Assembly: GCA_946479905.1 (NCBI GenBank)
Contig: CAMLIA010000239.1
Location: forward strand, 1 to 5,776
Source: an uncultured Frankiales bacterium
GTDB taxonomy: Bacteria > Actinomycetota > Actinomycetes > Mycobacteriales > SCTD01
Length of the DNA stretch: 5,776 nucleotides
Reading direction: 5' to 3'
The notes beneath the pieces are model-generated. The model ran no database searches and was not told where the DNA came from. It saw only the letters and a list, made by a program, of their open reading frames with translations. The translations under genes were made by a program, and so were the position numbers. Positions 1 to 5,387 of this stretch are shown here, piece by piece (positions within the stretch are counted from its first letter, which is position 1; every line of letters starts with the position of its first letter).

Positions 1-48
1 GTCACCTTCGACGCGGCGGCCCTGCGGAGCGCGCTCGGGTCCCGGTAG
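1..48 (+). CDS. C-terminal tail of an upstream gene (partial)
   Basis: Frame 1 is open from the window edge and ends at a TAG at 46-48, giving the last 15 residues VTFDAAALRSALGSR. The third codon positions are nearly all G or C, as in the real genes here, and the stop lies 9 bp before the GTG start of the acetyltransferase gene, which is a typical operon spacing. That is all the support there is. The fragment is too short to assign a family, and it could be chance reading. Confidence 0.4.
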   Translation, partial: VTFDAAALRSALGSR

Positions 49-57
49 CGTCACGAC

Positions 58-822
58 GTGGAACACCGTCGCCTTGCCGTGTCCGGCTTCGAGCAGTGCT
101 GGCGGGCGATGGTCGGGGCGTTCCCCGAGCACGTCTGGAGCGAGTCCGCGGGCGTGATCCGTGCCGCGACCGGCCTGCCCGTCGCACCCTTCAACGGCGT
201 GTGGTGCCTCGGTGATGAGGTGTCCGCGGAGGAGGCCTTGGCGGCGGTGGACGAGCTGGCCGCCGGCGACCTGCCCTGGAACGTCCAGCTGCGCCCGGGT
301 CACCCCGCCGGCCTCGAGGAGGCCCTCGCCGCGCGGGGGCTCGTGCACACCGAGGACATCCCGCTCATGGTGCTCGCACCAGACCGGCTGGTGCAGCGGA
401 CGACCGACCTCGCCTTCCGCCGGGCCGTCACGTTCGACGACGCCTCAACCCACCTCGACTTCCTCGAGTCGGCGTTCGCCATGCCGACGTCGGTGACCCG
501 GCGAGGCTTCCCGATCAGCGTCTTCTCGCTGCCCGGCGCCACCACCTGGCTGGGCGCCGCGGACGGTGACGACGTGACCACGGCGTACCAGCTCGACGTC
601 GAGGGCGCATCGGGGATCTTCAACGTCGCCACCCCCGAGAACCGACGTGGTCGGGGGTACGGCGGGGCGGTGACCGCCCGCGCGGCGGCGGCCGCGTTCG
701 CGTCCGGCGCCGAGTGCGTCTTCCTGCACTCGTCGGCGATGGGGGAGTCCGTCTACCGCGGGATCGGGTTCGAGCTCGTCGAGCACTGGCGGCAGTGGGT
801 GCCGGCCGAATACGCCTCCTGA
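58..822 (+). CDS. GNAT-family N-acetyltransferase
   Basis: A 254-residue protein predicted to move an acetyl group from acetyl-CoA to an unknown amine substrate in the cytoplasm. The GNAT fold is best seen in the C-terminal half. A beta strand GIFNVAT (186-192) leads into the acetyl-CoA pyrophosphate loop RRGRGYGGA (196-204, matching R/Q-x-x-G-x-G/A), followed by an Ala-rich helix (205-217). The strand CVFLHSS (220-226) and the segment [13 protein letters not shown] (232-244) form the usual GNAT end. Residues 1-120 are poorly conserved and may be a degenerate second GNAT-like half, since the family minimum is about 150 residues. The GTG start at 58 is chosen because it follows the upstream stop by 9 bp. 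No strong ribosome site precedes it, so an internal ATG at 109 (residue 18) is possible. The substrate cannot be named. Confidence 0.8.
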   Translation: MEHRRLAVSGFEQCWRAMVGAFPEHVWSESAGVIRAATGLPVAPFNGVWCLGDEVSAEEALAAVDELAAGDLPWNVQLRPGHPAGLEEALAARGLVHTEDIPLMVLAPDRLVQRTTDLAFRRAVTFDDASTHLDFLESAFAMPTSVTRRGFPISVFSLPGATTWLGAADGDDVTTAYQLDVEGASGIFNVATPENRRGRGYGGAVTARAAAAAFASGAECVFLHSSAMGESVYRGIGFELVEHWRQWVPAEYAS

Positions 823-865
823 GCCGCACCGATGAGAACCGCACAGCCCCGTCGTCGTACCGTGC

Positions 866-876
866 GAGAGGGAGGT
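866..876 (+). promoter_or_regulatory. Ribosome binding site for the beta-propeller gene
   Basis: GAGAGGGAGGT contains GGGAGG (870-875), 6 nt before the ATG at 882. This purine-rich site favours that start over the long in-frame upstream extension, which would run inside the acetyltransferase gene. A GTG at 879 directly before the ATG is an alternative that changes one residue only. Confidence 0.75.
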
Positions 877-881
877 CTGTG

Positions 882-1997
882 ATGCCTGGTGTGCGCGTGC
901 TGGTCGGGACCCGCAAGGGTGCGTTCGTGCTCTCGAGCGACGAGGGCAGGCGGAAGTGGCAGGTCGACGGGCCGCACTTCGGCGGCTGGGAGATGTACCA
1001 CCTGAAGGGGTCGCCGGTGGACCCGGACCGGATCTGGGCGAGCCAGTCGACGGGTTGGTTCGGGCAGCAGGTCCAGCGCTCCGACGACGGCGGCAGGTCC
1101 TGGAACCCGGTGGGCAAGGACTTCGAGTACGCCTCGGTCCCCGGCACCCACCAGTGGTACGACGGGACACCGCACCCGTGGGAGTTCGCGCGGGTGTGGC
1201 ACTTCGAGCCCAGCCCGGTCGACGCGAACACCGTCTACGCCGGCGTCGAGGACGCCGCGCTGTTCAAGACCACCGACGGCGGTGACACGTGGCAGGAGCT
1301 GCAGGGGCTGCGCGAGCACGGCTCGGGCCCGCACTGGCAGCCGGGCGCCGGCGGCATGTGCCTGCACACGATCCTGCTCGACCCGGGCGACGCCGGCCGC
1401 ATCGTCGTGGCCATCAGCGCCGCGGGTGTCTTCCGCAGCGCTGATGGCGGTGCCTCCTGGGAACCGGCGAACAACGGCCTGCAGTCCGGGGAGATCCCCG
1501 ACCCCGAGGCGAACGTGGGCCACTGCGTGCACAACCTCGCGATGCACCCGTCACGCCCGCAGACGCTGTTCATGCAGAAGCACTGGGACGTGATGCGCAG
1601 CGACGACGGCGGGTCGTCGTGGACCGAGGTGAGCGGCAACCTGCCGACCGACTTCGGGTTCCCCATCGACGTGCACGCGCACGAGCCCGACACCGTCTAC
1701 GTCGTACCCATCACCTCCGACTCGCTGCACTACCCGCCGGACGGGCAGCTGCGGGTCTACCGCAGCCGCAGCGGCGGCAACGAGTGGGAGCCGCTGACGA
1801 AGGGGCTGCCGCAGCAGCACTGCTACGTCAACGTGCTCCGCGACGCGATGGCCGTCGACTCCCTGGACGAGTGCGGCGTCTACTTCGGCACCACGGGCGG
1901 CCAGGTCTACTGCTCGCCCGACGGCGGTGACACCTGGGAGGCGATCGTGCACGACCTGCCTGCCGTGCTGTCGGTCGAGGTGCAGACGCTGCCGTGA
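882..1997 (+). CDS. BNR/Asp-box beta-propeller protein (sialidase-like fold)
   Basis: A 371-residue protein with evenly spaced Asp-boxes (S/T-x-D-G-G-x-S/T-W): SDDGGRSW at 67, TTDGGDTW at 130, SADGGASW at 186, SDDGGSSW at 240, a degenerate SRSGGNEW at 295 and SPDGGDTW at 345. The 50-63 residue period is that of propeller blades, so a six- or seven-bladed propeller is likely. Such proteins are often labelled exo-alpha-sialidase, but the Arg triad expected of a sialidase cannot be identified here and an enzyme activity should not be assumed. The N-terminus ([14 protein letters not shown]) is a beta strand and not a signal peptide, so the protein is probably cytoplasmic. Its stop overlaps the start of the MoaD-like gene, which points to a joint function, perhaps as a binding scaffold for that small protein. 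The function is unknown. Confidence 0.88.
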   Translation: MPGVRVLVGTRKGAFVLSSDEGRRKWQVDGPHFGGWEMYHLKGSPVDPDRIWASQSTGWFGQQVQRSDDGGRSWNPVGKDFEYASVPGTHQWYDGTPHPWEFARVWHFEPSPVDANTVYAGVEDAALFKTTDGGDTWQELQGLREHGSGPHWQPGAGGMCLHTILLDPGDAGRIVVAISAAGVFRSADGGASWEPANNGLQSGEIPDPEANVGHCVHNLAMHPSRPQTLFMQKHWDVMRSDDGGSSWTEVSGNLPTDFGFPIDVHAHEPDTVYVVPITSDSLHYPPDGQLRVYRSRSGGNEWEPLTKGLPQQHCYVNVLRDAMAVDSLDECGVYFGTTGGQVYCSPDGGDTWEAIVHDLPAVLSVEVQTLP

Positions 1998-2278
1998 CCC
2001 GCGTCGTGCTGCCCTACCACCTGCGCAACCTCGCCCAGGTCAGCGGCGAGGTGGAGGTGCCGGGGACGACCATCGCCGAGGTGCTCGACGCGCTGGAGTC
2101 CTCCTATCCCGCGCTGCGCGGCACGATCCGCGACAGCGCCGGCAAGCGCCGTGCGTTCGTGCGGCTGTTCGCCTGCCAGGAGGACCTCAGCCACACGGGG
2201 TACGACGAGGCGCTGCCCGAACCGGTGCGCGACGGCAGTGAGCCGCTGCTCGTCGTCGGCGCGATGGCGGGCGGCTAG
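1994..2278 (+). CDS. MoaD/ThiS-like ubiquitin-fold protein
   Basis: A 94-residue protein with the beta-grasp pattern of MoaD/ThiS sulfur carriers: strand RVVLPYHL (3-10), strand GEVEV (18-22), a helix [20 protein letters not shown] (26-45), strand [11 protein letters not shown] (55-65) and a last strand [11 protein letters not shown] that ends exactly at Gly-Gly. In MoaD and ThiS the terminal Gly is adenylated by MoeB/ThiF and turned into a thiocarboxylate that donates sulfur. That could hold here, but no ThiF/MoeB, MoaE or ThiG gene lies in the window. The GTG start overlaps the propeller stop (GTGA, 1994-1997), and a GAGGT 12 nt upstream (1977-1981) may serve as the ribosome site. It probably is not the housekeeping MoaD, because no other molybdopterin gene is near. 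Its stop TAG shares bases with that of the convergent reductase gene. Confidence 0.85.
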   Translation: MTRVVLPYHLRNLAQVSGEVEVPGTTIAEVLDALESSYPALRGTIRDSAGKRRAFVRLFACQEDLSHTGYDEALPEPVRDGSEPLLVVGAMAGG

Positions 2279-3474
2279 CGCAGCGGTTTGCTCGGGTCGC
2301 CGAGACGCGCGAGGTCGGTGGGCGCGCCGGCCGCCACGACGGCCCTGAGGTCGTCGAGGACGTCCCAGGTGTTCACGGCCAGGGCCGCGTTCACGATCCC
2401 GTCACGGTGGTAGAAGGCGACGAACTCCCGCTTCGCCAGGTCGCCGCGGACGACGACGTCGCTGCCGCGCTCGGCCCAGCCGACGTACTCGAGGCCCAGG
2501 TCGTACTGGTCGGAGTAGAAGTACGGCAGCCGGTCGTAGACGGTCGACCCTCCGACGGCGTTGCCGCCGGCGGCGAGCCCCTGGTTGAGGGCGTTCGCCC
2601 AGTGCTCGACCCGGATGCTCCTGCCGAACCGCGGGTGCCAGGCCTGCGCCACGTCGCCGGCGGCGAGGATGCCCGGCGCGCTGGAACGCAGCTGGTCGTC
2701 CACGACGATGCCGTCCTCGACCGTGAGCCCGGCGTCCTTGGCGAGGGAGGTACGAGGTGCCGCGCCGACGCCGATGACGACCACGTCCGCTGCCTCGGTC
2801 GTGCCGTCGTCGAGGACGACCTCCTCGACCGTGCCGCTGCCCCGCAGCTCGGCGGGGGCCGTGCCGAAGCGCAGCACGACGCCGTGGTCGGCGTGCAGGT
2901 CGCGGAACGCTGCGGCCACGGTGGTGCCGACGACGTTGAGCAGCGGGAGCTCCGCCGGCTCGATGAGCACGACGTCGCGACCCAGGCCGCGGGCGGACGC
3001 GGCGACCTCCGAGCCGATCCAGCCAGCACCGATCACCGCGACCCGGGTGCCGGCCTTCAGCGCCCCGGCCAGCCGCTCGGCGTCCGCGACGGTCCGCAGG
3101 TAGTGGACACCGCGGAGGTCGGCGCCGGGGAGCTGCAGCCGGCGCGGCTCGGCACCGGTCGCGAGGATCGCGGTCTCGAAGGACAGGGTGCGGCCGCTGC
3201 GGAGCGTCGCGCTCTTCGCCGAGGCGTCCAGTGCCGTGACGGCGTCGTCCAGGACCAGCTCGACGTGGCGCTCGGTGTAGAACGCGTCGTCGTGCACCTG
3301 CGAGCTGTGCAGCGCCTTCTCTCCGCGCAGGATCTCCTTGGACAGCGGTGGCCGCTCGTAGGGCGCGACCCCCTCGTCGCCGACGAGCACGATCGTCCCG
3401 TCGTACCCGGCCTCCCGGGCGCCCTCGACCGCTTTGGCGCCGGCCAGGCCGGCACCGATCACCAGCAGCGTCAT
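2275..3474 (-). CDS. FAD-dependent NAD(P)H reductase (ferredoxin/rubredoxin reductase type)
   Basis: A 399-residue flavoprotein of the pyridine nucleotide-disulfide oxidoreductase class, closest in layout to BphA4/rubredoxin reductases that pass electrons from NAD(P)H to a small iron-sulfur protein. Visible parts are the FAD-binding GAGLAG (7-12), ERPPLSK (40-46), the ATG motif in ILATGAEPRRL (103-113), the NAD(P)H-binding GAGWIG (149-154), the second FAD motif GILAAGDVA (268-276), and a C-terminal reductase domain starting around PYFYSDQYD (317-325), where BphA4-type enzymes have the flavin-facing SDQY. An acidic residue (E172) ends the second strand of the NAD(P)H fold, which suggests NADH preference. 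No redox CxxxxC pair is present, so it is not a thioredoxin or lipoamide reductase. The ATG at 3474 overlaps the folE stop (ATGA) and has a full AAGGAGG ribosome site. No ferredoxin, P450 or dioxygenase gene is adjacent, so the electron acceptor is unknown. Confidence 0.9.
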   Translation of the reverse strand: MTLLVIGAGLAGAKAVEGAREAGYDGTIVLVGDEGVAPYERPPLSKEILRGEKALHSSQVHDDAFYTERHVELVLDDAVTALDASAKSATLRSGRTLSFETAILATGAEPRRLQLPGADLRGVHYLRTVADAERLAGALKAGTRVAVIGAGWIGSEVAASARGLGRDVVLIEPAELPLLNVVGTTVAAAFRDLHADHGVVLRFGTAPAELRGSGTVEEVVLDDGTTEAADVVVIGVGAAPRTSLAKDAGLTVEDGIVVDDQLRSSAPGILAAGDVAQAWHPRFGRSIRVEHWANALNQGLAAGGNAVGGSTVYDRLPYFYSDQYDLGLEYVGWAERGSDVVVRGDLAKREFVAFYHRDGIVNAALAVNTWDVLDDLRAVVAAGAPTDLARLGDPSKPLR

Positions 3475-4061
3475 CCCTGCCTCCTTGTCCGCGTCAGCTC
3501 GAGGAACTCCGTGCGCGTGCGGGCATCCTCCCGCACGAGACCGGTGAGCGCCGAGGTCACCGTCAGGGCACCGGTCGCCTGCACACCGCGCAGTGACATG
3601 CACATGTGCTCGGCCTCCATGACGACTCCCACGCCCTTGGGGCCCAGGTGCTCCTCGAGCCACCCGGCGACCTGCTGGGTGAGCCGCTCCTGCACCTGCA
3701 GCCGCCGCGAGAACAGCTCGACGACCCGGGCCAGCTTCGACAGCCCCAGGATGCGGTCCCCGGGGAGGTACCCGACGTGCGCCACGCCGCGGAACGGCAG
3801 CAGGTGGTGCTCGCACAGCGAGTGGAACGGGATGTCCCGCGCCACCACGAGCTCGTTGTAGCCCTCGTCGTTCGGGAACGTCGTCGGGTTGAACTCACGA
3901 GGCGTCAGCAGCTCCCGGAACGAGCGGGCGACCCGCGCCGGCGTCTCGCGCAGGTGGTCGCTGTCGACGTCCTGACCCAGCGCCCGCAGCAGGTCCGCCA
4001 CCGCGAGCTCCGCCGCGTCGACGTCGATGCCCTGTCGCGCCTCCAGGTAGCTGACGCTCAT
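3471..4061 (-). CDS. folE: GTP cyclohydrolase I (FolE, zinc-dependent type)
   Basis: A 196-residue enzyme converting GTP to 7,8-dihydroneopterin triphosphate plus formate, the first step of folate (and other pterin) synthesis, normally as a toroidal homodecamer in the cytoplasm. The signature FHSLCEHHLLPFRG (79-92) holds zinc ligands C83 and H86, and the third ligand is C154 in HMCMSLRG (152-159). The spacing of 3 and 71 residues equals that of E. coli C110, H113 and C181. H85 and H152 match the catalytic His112 and His179. The substrate-site segment QVQERLTQQ (122-130) is intact, as is the end of the domain (RTEFLEL, 183-189). The length is normal for bacterial FolE with a short N-terminus. 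It is first in a two-gene unit with the reductase, not in the usual fol gene cluster, so it could be a second copy. An AGAGGGG ribosome site lies 7 nt before the ATG. Confidence 0.97.
   Translation of the reverse strand: MSVSYLEARQGIDVDAAELAVADLLRALGQDVDSDHLRETPARVARSFRELLTPREFNPTTFPNDEGYNELVVARDIPFHSLCEHHLLPFRGVAHVGYLPGDRILGLSKLARVVELFSRRLQVQERLTQQVAGWLEEHLGPKGVGVVMEAEHMCMSLRGVQATGALTVTSALTGLVREDARTRTEFLELTRTRRQG
3480..3486 (-). promoter_or_regulatory. Ribosome binding site for the reductase gene
   Basis: On the minus strand this reads AAGGAGG, a full match to the 16S rRNA 3' end, 5 nt before the ATG at 3474. It lies within the last codons of folE. It fixes the reductase start and rules out the open extension upstream to 3816, which would lie inside folE. 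Confidence 0.85.
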
Positions 4062-4068
4062 GGACCGT

Positions 4069-4075
4069 CCCCTCT
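4069..4075 (-). promoter_or_regulatory. Ribosome binding site for folE
   Basis: The minus strand reads AGAGGGG, 7 nt before the ATG at 4061. This supports the chosen folE start. Confidence 0.65.
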
Positions 4076-4095
4076 AACGACAATGAAGTACGACG

Positions 4096-4125
4096 ATAGA
4101 ACACCCTTCCGTTCTCTTGCGTCAA
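4096..4125 (-). promoter_or_regulatory. folE: Possible folE promoter
   Basis: On the minus strand TTGACG (4125-4120) matches the sigma70 -35 consensus at five of six bases. A weak -10 candidate TTCTAT (4101-4096) follows after 18 bp, which would put the transcript start near 4089 and leave a leader of about 28 nt. The -10 matches at only three positions, so this promoter may need an activator or the true -10 may differ. The gap is visibly richer in A and T than the flanking genes. Confidence 0.45.
4098..4115. repeat. Inverted repeat AGAAC-N8-GTTCT, candidate operator
   Basis: AGAAC (4098-4102) and GTTCT (4111-4115) are perfect inverted 5-bp arms 8 bp apart. The symmetry lies in the folE/regulator gap, inside the proposed folE -10/-35 spacer. 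Winged-helix dimers bind such sites, and the divergent regulator is the obvious candidate. Five-base arms are short enough to arise by chance. Confidence 0.4.
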
Positions 4126-4144
4126 CAAGTCTTGGTCTTAGAAT
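4117..4144 (+). promoter_or_regulatory. Candidate promoter of the winged-helix regulator
   Basis: A -10-like TAGAAT (4139-4144, five of six matches to TATAAT) lies 16 bp after a partial -35 TTGCGT (4117-4122). Transcription would start 7-8 bp after the -10, at about 4151-4152, exactly on the ATG at 4152. A leaderless transcript is therefore likely, which is common in Actinobacteria. The -35 half overlaps the proposed -35 of the opposite folE promoter. A small symmetric element CAAG-T-CTTG (4126-4134) sits in the spacer. Confidence 0.5.
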
Positions 4145-4151
4145 GGGGCGC

Positions 4152-4835
4152 ATGGCGCAGCCGTCCTTCGAGACCCAGGTGGCAGGAGTGGCTGCGCTGA
4201 GCAACCCGTTGAGCCGGCAGGCCTACGAGCTCGCCGTCAGCTGGCAGTGGGTCAGCAAGGACAGCGTGGCGGAGGCGCTCGAGGTCGCCCGGTCCGTCGC
4301 CGCCTTCCACCTCGACAAGCTCGTCGACGCGGGACTGCTCATCACGCGCTTCGAGCGGGTCACGGGCCGGACCGGCCCAGGTGCCGGCCGGCCTGCCAAG
4401 CTCTACGGCCGCTCCGACCTCGAGGTCGACGTGTCGCTGCCCCCGAGGAGGTACGACCTCGCCGGCTCGTTGCTGGCGTCAGCCGTCGCCCGTGCCACCA
4501 GCACCGGCCAGCCGGTGGGGGAGGCGGTGGTCGACGTCGCGCGCGCAGCCGGGCAGGCCGCAGGCAGGAAGGCCCGGCGCGACGGCGGACTCGTGGGGGC
4601 GCTGGCCCGGCACGGCTACGAGCCCCGCGAGGAGTCCGGCGAGGTGCGGCTGGCGAACTGCCCCTTCCACGCCCTCGCCGACGAGCACCGCGGCCTGGTG
4701 TGCGGGATGAACGTGGAGTTCCTGTCCGGCGTGCTCACCGGGCTGGGCGACCGTCGGCGCACCGCCGTGCTCGACCCCGCAGCGGGCTACTGCTGCGTCC
4801 GGATCAGGTCAGGAGCGGCGCGCGACGACCACTGA
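4152..4835 (+). CDS. Winged-helix transcriptional regulator with C-terminal Cys cluster (ArsR/SufR-like)
   Basis: A 227-residue regulator of the ArsR-like COG2345 type. Residues 17-63 form a winged helix-turn-helix (recognition helix near VARSVAAFHLDKLVDAGLL, 45-63), followed by a Gly/Arg-rich wing GRTGPGAGRPAKLYG (72-86). The C-terminal domain has the family pattern NCPFH (169-173), LVCGMN (182-187) and GYCCVRI (212-218), so C170, C184, C213 and C214 plus H173 and H179 could bind an Fe-S cluster or metal. Related SufR proteins bind Fe-S, but the Cys spacing differs from cyanobacterial SufR, so the ligand is inferred. The start at 4152 is chosen because the proposed -10 ends 7 bp before it. 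An in-frame ATG at 4143 would add MGR but lies within that -10. It is divergent from folE-reductase, which it may control. Its 3' end overlaps the convergent membrane-protein gene by 27 bp. Confidence 0.85.
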   Translation: MAQPSFETQVAGVAALSNPLSRQAYELAVSWQWVSKDSVAEALEVARSVAAFHLDKLVDAGLLITRFERVTGRTGPGAGRPAKLYGRSDLEVDVSLPPRRYDLAGSLLASAVARATSTGQPVGEAVVDVARAAGQAAGRKARRDGGLVGALARHGYEPREESGEVRLANCPFHALADEHRGLVCGMNVEFLSGVLTGLGDRRRTAVLDPAAGYCCVRIRSGAARDDH

Positions 4836-5183
4836 GCCGACGCCGAAGGCGACCGAGGTGAGCGGACCGAGCAGCCGGGTCCTGGTGCTCACGCCCTCAC
4901 CCGTCGACGCCAGCCCGATGGCGACGTCCATCGCGTTGAGGGCCACCGTGGCAGTGGCCATGCGCTTTCGGTCAGCGGGTGAGCCGGCCGCGAGGGCGAG
5001 TGCTCCGAGAACCAGGTTGCGCGTCGAGAACAGCCGGGTGAGGTAGGTCGCCTCGGCGGAGTCGTCGGCCACGCCGTACAGGCCGCGGAAGGTTGTCGGG
5101 GAGAGCGCGCCAAGCACGCCGATGCCGACCGCAGCGGCGCCGAGAGCGGTCCCGACAGGGTCACGTTCCAGGGATTCGGTCAT
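4809..5183 (-). CDS. Small four-helix membrane protein (DUF4267-like)
   Basis: A 124-residue protein with four hydrophobic stretches at about 11-28, 54-68, 75-92 and 104-120, separated by short polar turns and ending in ARRS, so it is likely an inner-membrane protein. The segment FRGLYGVADDSAEATYLTRLFSTRNLVLG (32-60, given here only as a landmark by its ends) with the Arg-Asn pair before helix 2 resembles the DUF4267 family, whose function is unknown. The family call is from memory of the pattern and not certain. The ATG at 5183 is chosen because the protein then begins with a short polar leader before helix 1, with a purine-rich GGAGGGGGGAG about 11 nt upstream. A longer start at 5246 would add 21 residues without membrane character. 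Its last codons overlap the end of the convergent regulator gene. Confidence 0.7.
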   Translation of the reverse strand: MTESLERDPVGTALGAAAVGIGVLGALSPTTFRGLYGVADDSAEATYLTRLFSTRNLVLGALALAAGSPADRKRMATATVALNAMDVAIGLASTGEGVSTRTRLLGPLTSVAFGVGSVVVARRS

Positions 5184-5294
5184 GCCCCCGCAGGCTCCCC
5201 CCTCCGGGGCCGGAGCGCCATAGTCACAAGGGACAGACAGTCGCATCCTGTGCGCAGGCCCCTGTCGGAAAAGGTGGAACGCCGCCTCCGGATC

Positions 5295-5317
5295 TCATGG
5301 AGAATTCTTCTCCATGA
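5295..5317. repeat. Perfect 10-bp inverted repeat, candidate operator
   Basis: TCATGGAGAA (5295-5304) and TTCTCCATGA (5308-5317) are exact reverse complements separated by TTC. No T-run follows on either strand and no gene ends here, so it is not a terminator. It lies between two divergently oriented genes and just upstream of the proposed promoter of the DUF222 gene, the position of an activator or repressor site. Confidence 0.6.
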
Positions 5318-5322
5318 ACGGG

Positions 5323-5351
5323 TTGCCATGGCAGATTGCCGGGCATAGACT
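5323..5351 (+). promoter_or_regulatory. Likely promoter of the DUF222 gene
   Basis: TTGCCA (5323-5328, five of six to the -35 consensus) is followed after 17 bp by TAGACT (5346-5351, four of six to the -10). The transcript would start near 5358, giving a leader of about 30 nt before the TTG at 5388. A perfect 10-bp palindrome TGCCATGGCA (5324-5333) covers the -35 and could be an operator. A second -10-like TAGAAT at 5353-5358 lacks a well-placed -35. Confidence 0.55.
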
Positions 5352-5375
5352 ATAGAATACAGAAGCGATAAGGGC

Positions 5376-5382
5376 GAGAGGA
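5376..5382 (+). promoter_or_regulatory. Ribosome binding site deciding the TTG start at 5388
   Basis: GAGAGGA lies 5 nt before the TTG at 5388. No ATG or GTG in the same frame occurs between the upstream in-frame stop (TAG, 5346-5348) and this point, so the TTG is the best start. Confidence 0.6.
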
Positions 5383-5387
5383 TCGGC

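Larger units (their letters stand above)
5184..5387. other. Intergenic control region between divergent genes
   Basis: This 204-bp stretch separates the membrane-protein gene (leftward) from the DUF222 gene (rightward). Its right half is visibly richer in A and T and holds the two palindromes and the promoter listed separately. The left half contains a small inverted repeat CTCCGG-GG-CCGGAG (5202-5215) next to the ribosome site of the membrane-protein gene. No clear leftward promoter was found, and I see no small gene in it. Confidence 0.55.

Noticed and set aside
714..881. N-terminal extension of the propeller protein starting inside the acetyltransferase gene
   Set aside because: The extension is Arg-rich without fold, and a GGGAGG site sits 6 nt before the ATG at 882.
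445..1547. Several minus-strand open frames opposite the acetyltransferase and propeller genes
   Set aside because: They are Arg/Pro/Gly-rich with no family pattern, while the plus strand holds clear motifs and ribosome sites.
882..1997. Calling the propeller protein a true sialidase
   Set aside because: Asp-boxes mark the fold only; I could not identify the Arg triad, and there is no secretion signal.
3475..3816. N-terminal extension of the reductase upstream of 3474
   Set aside because: It lies wholly inside folE and would precede the FAD-binding motif that normally begins within the first few residues; AAGGAGG marks the ATG at 3474.
2407..3861. Long plus-strand open frame of 484 codons opposite the reductase and folE genes
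   Set aside because: It is antisense to two genes with full family motifs, shows no recognisable domain, and is a common by-product of GC-rich codon use.
5295..5317. Inverted repeat read as a rho-independent terminator
   Set aside because: There is no T-run after it on either strand, and no gene on either strand ends near it.
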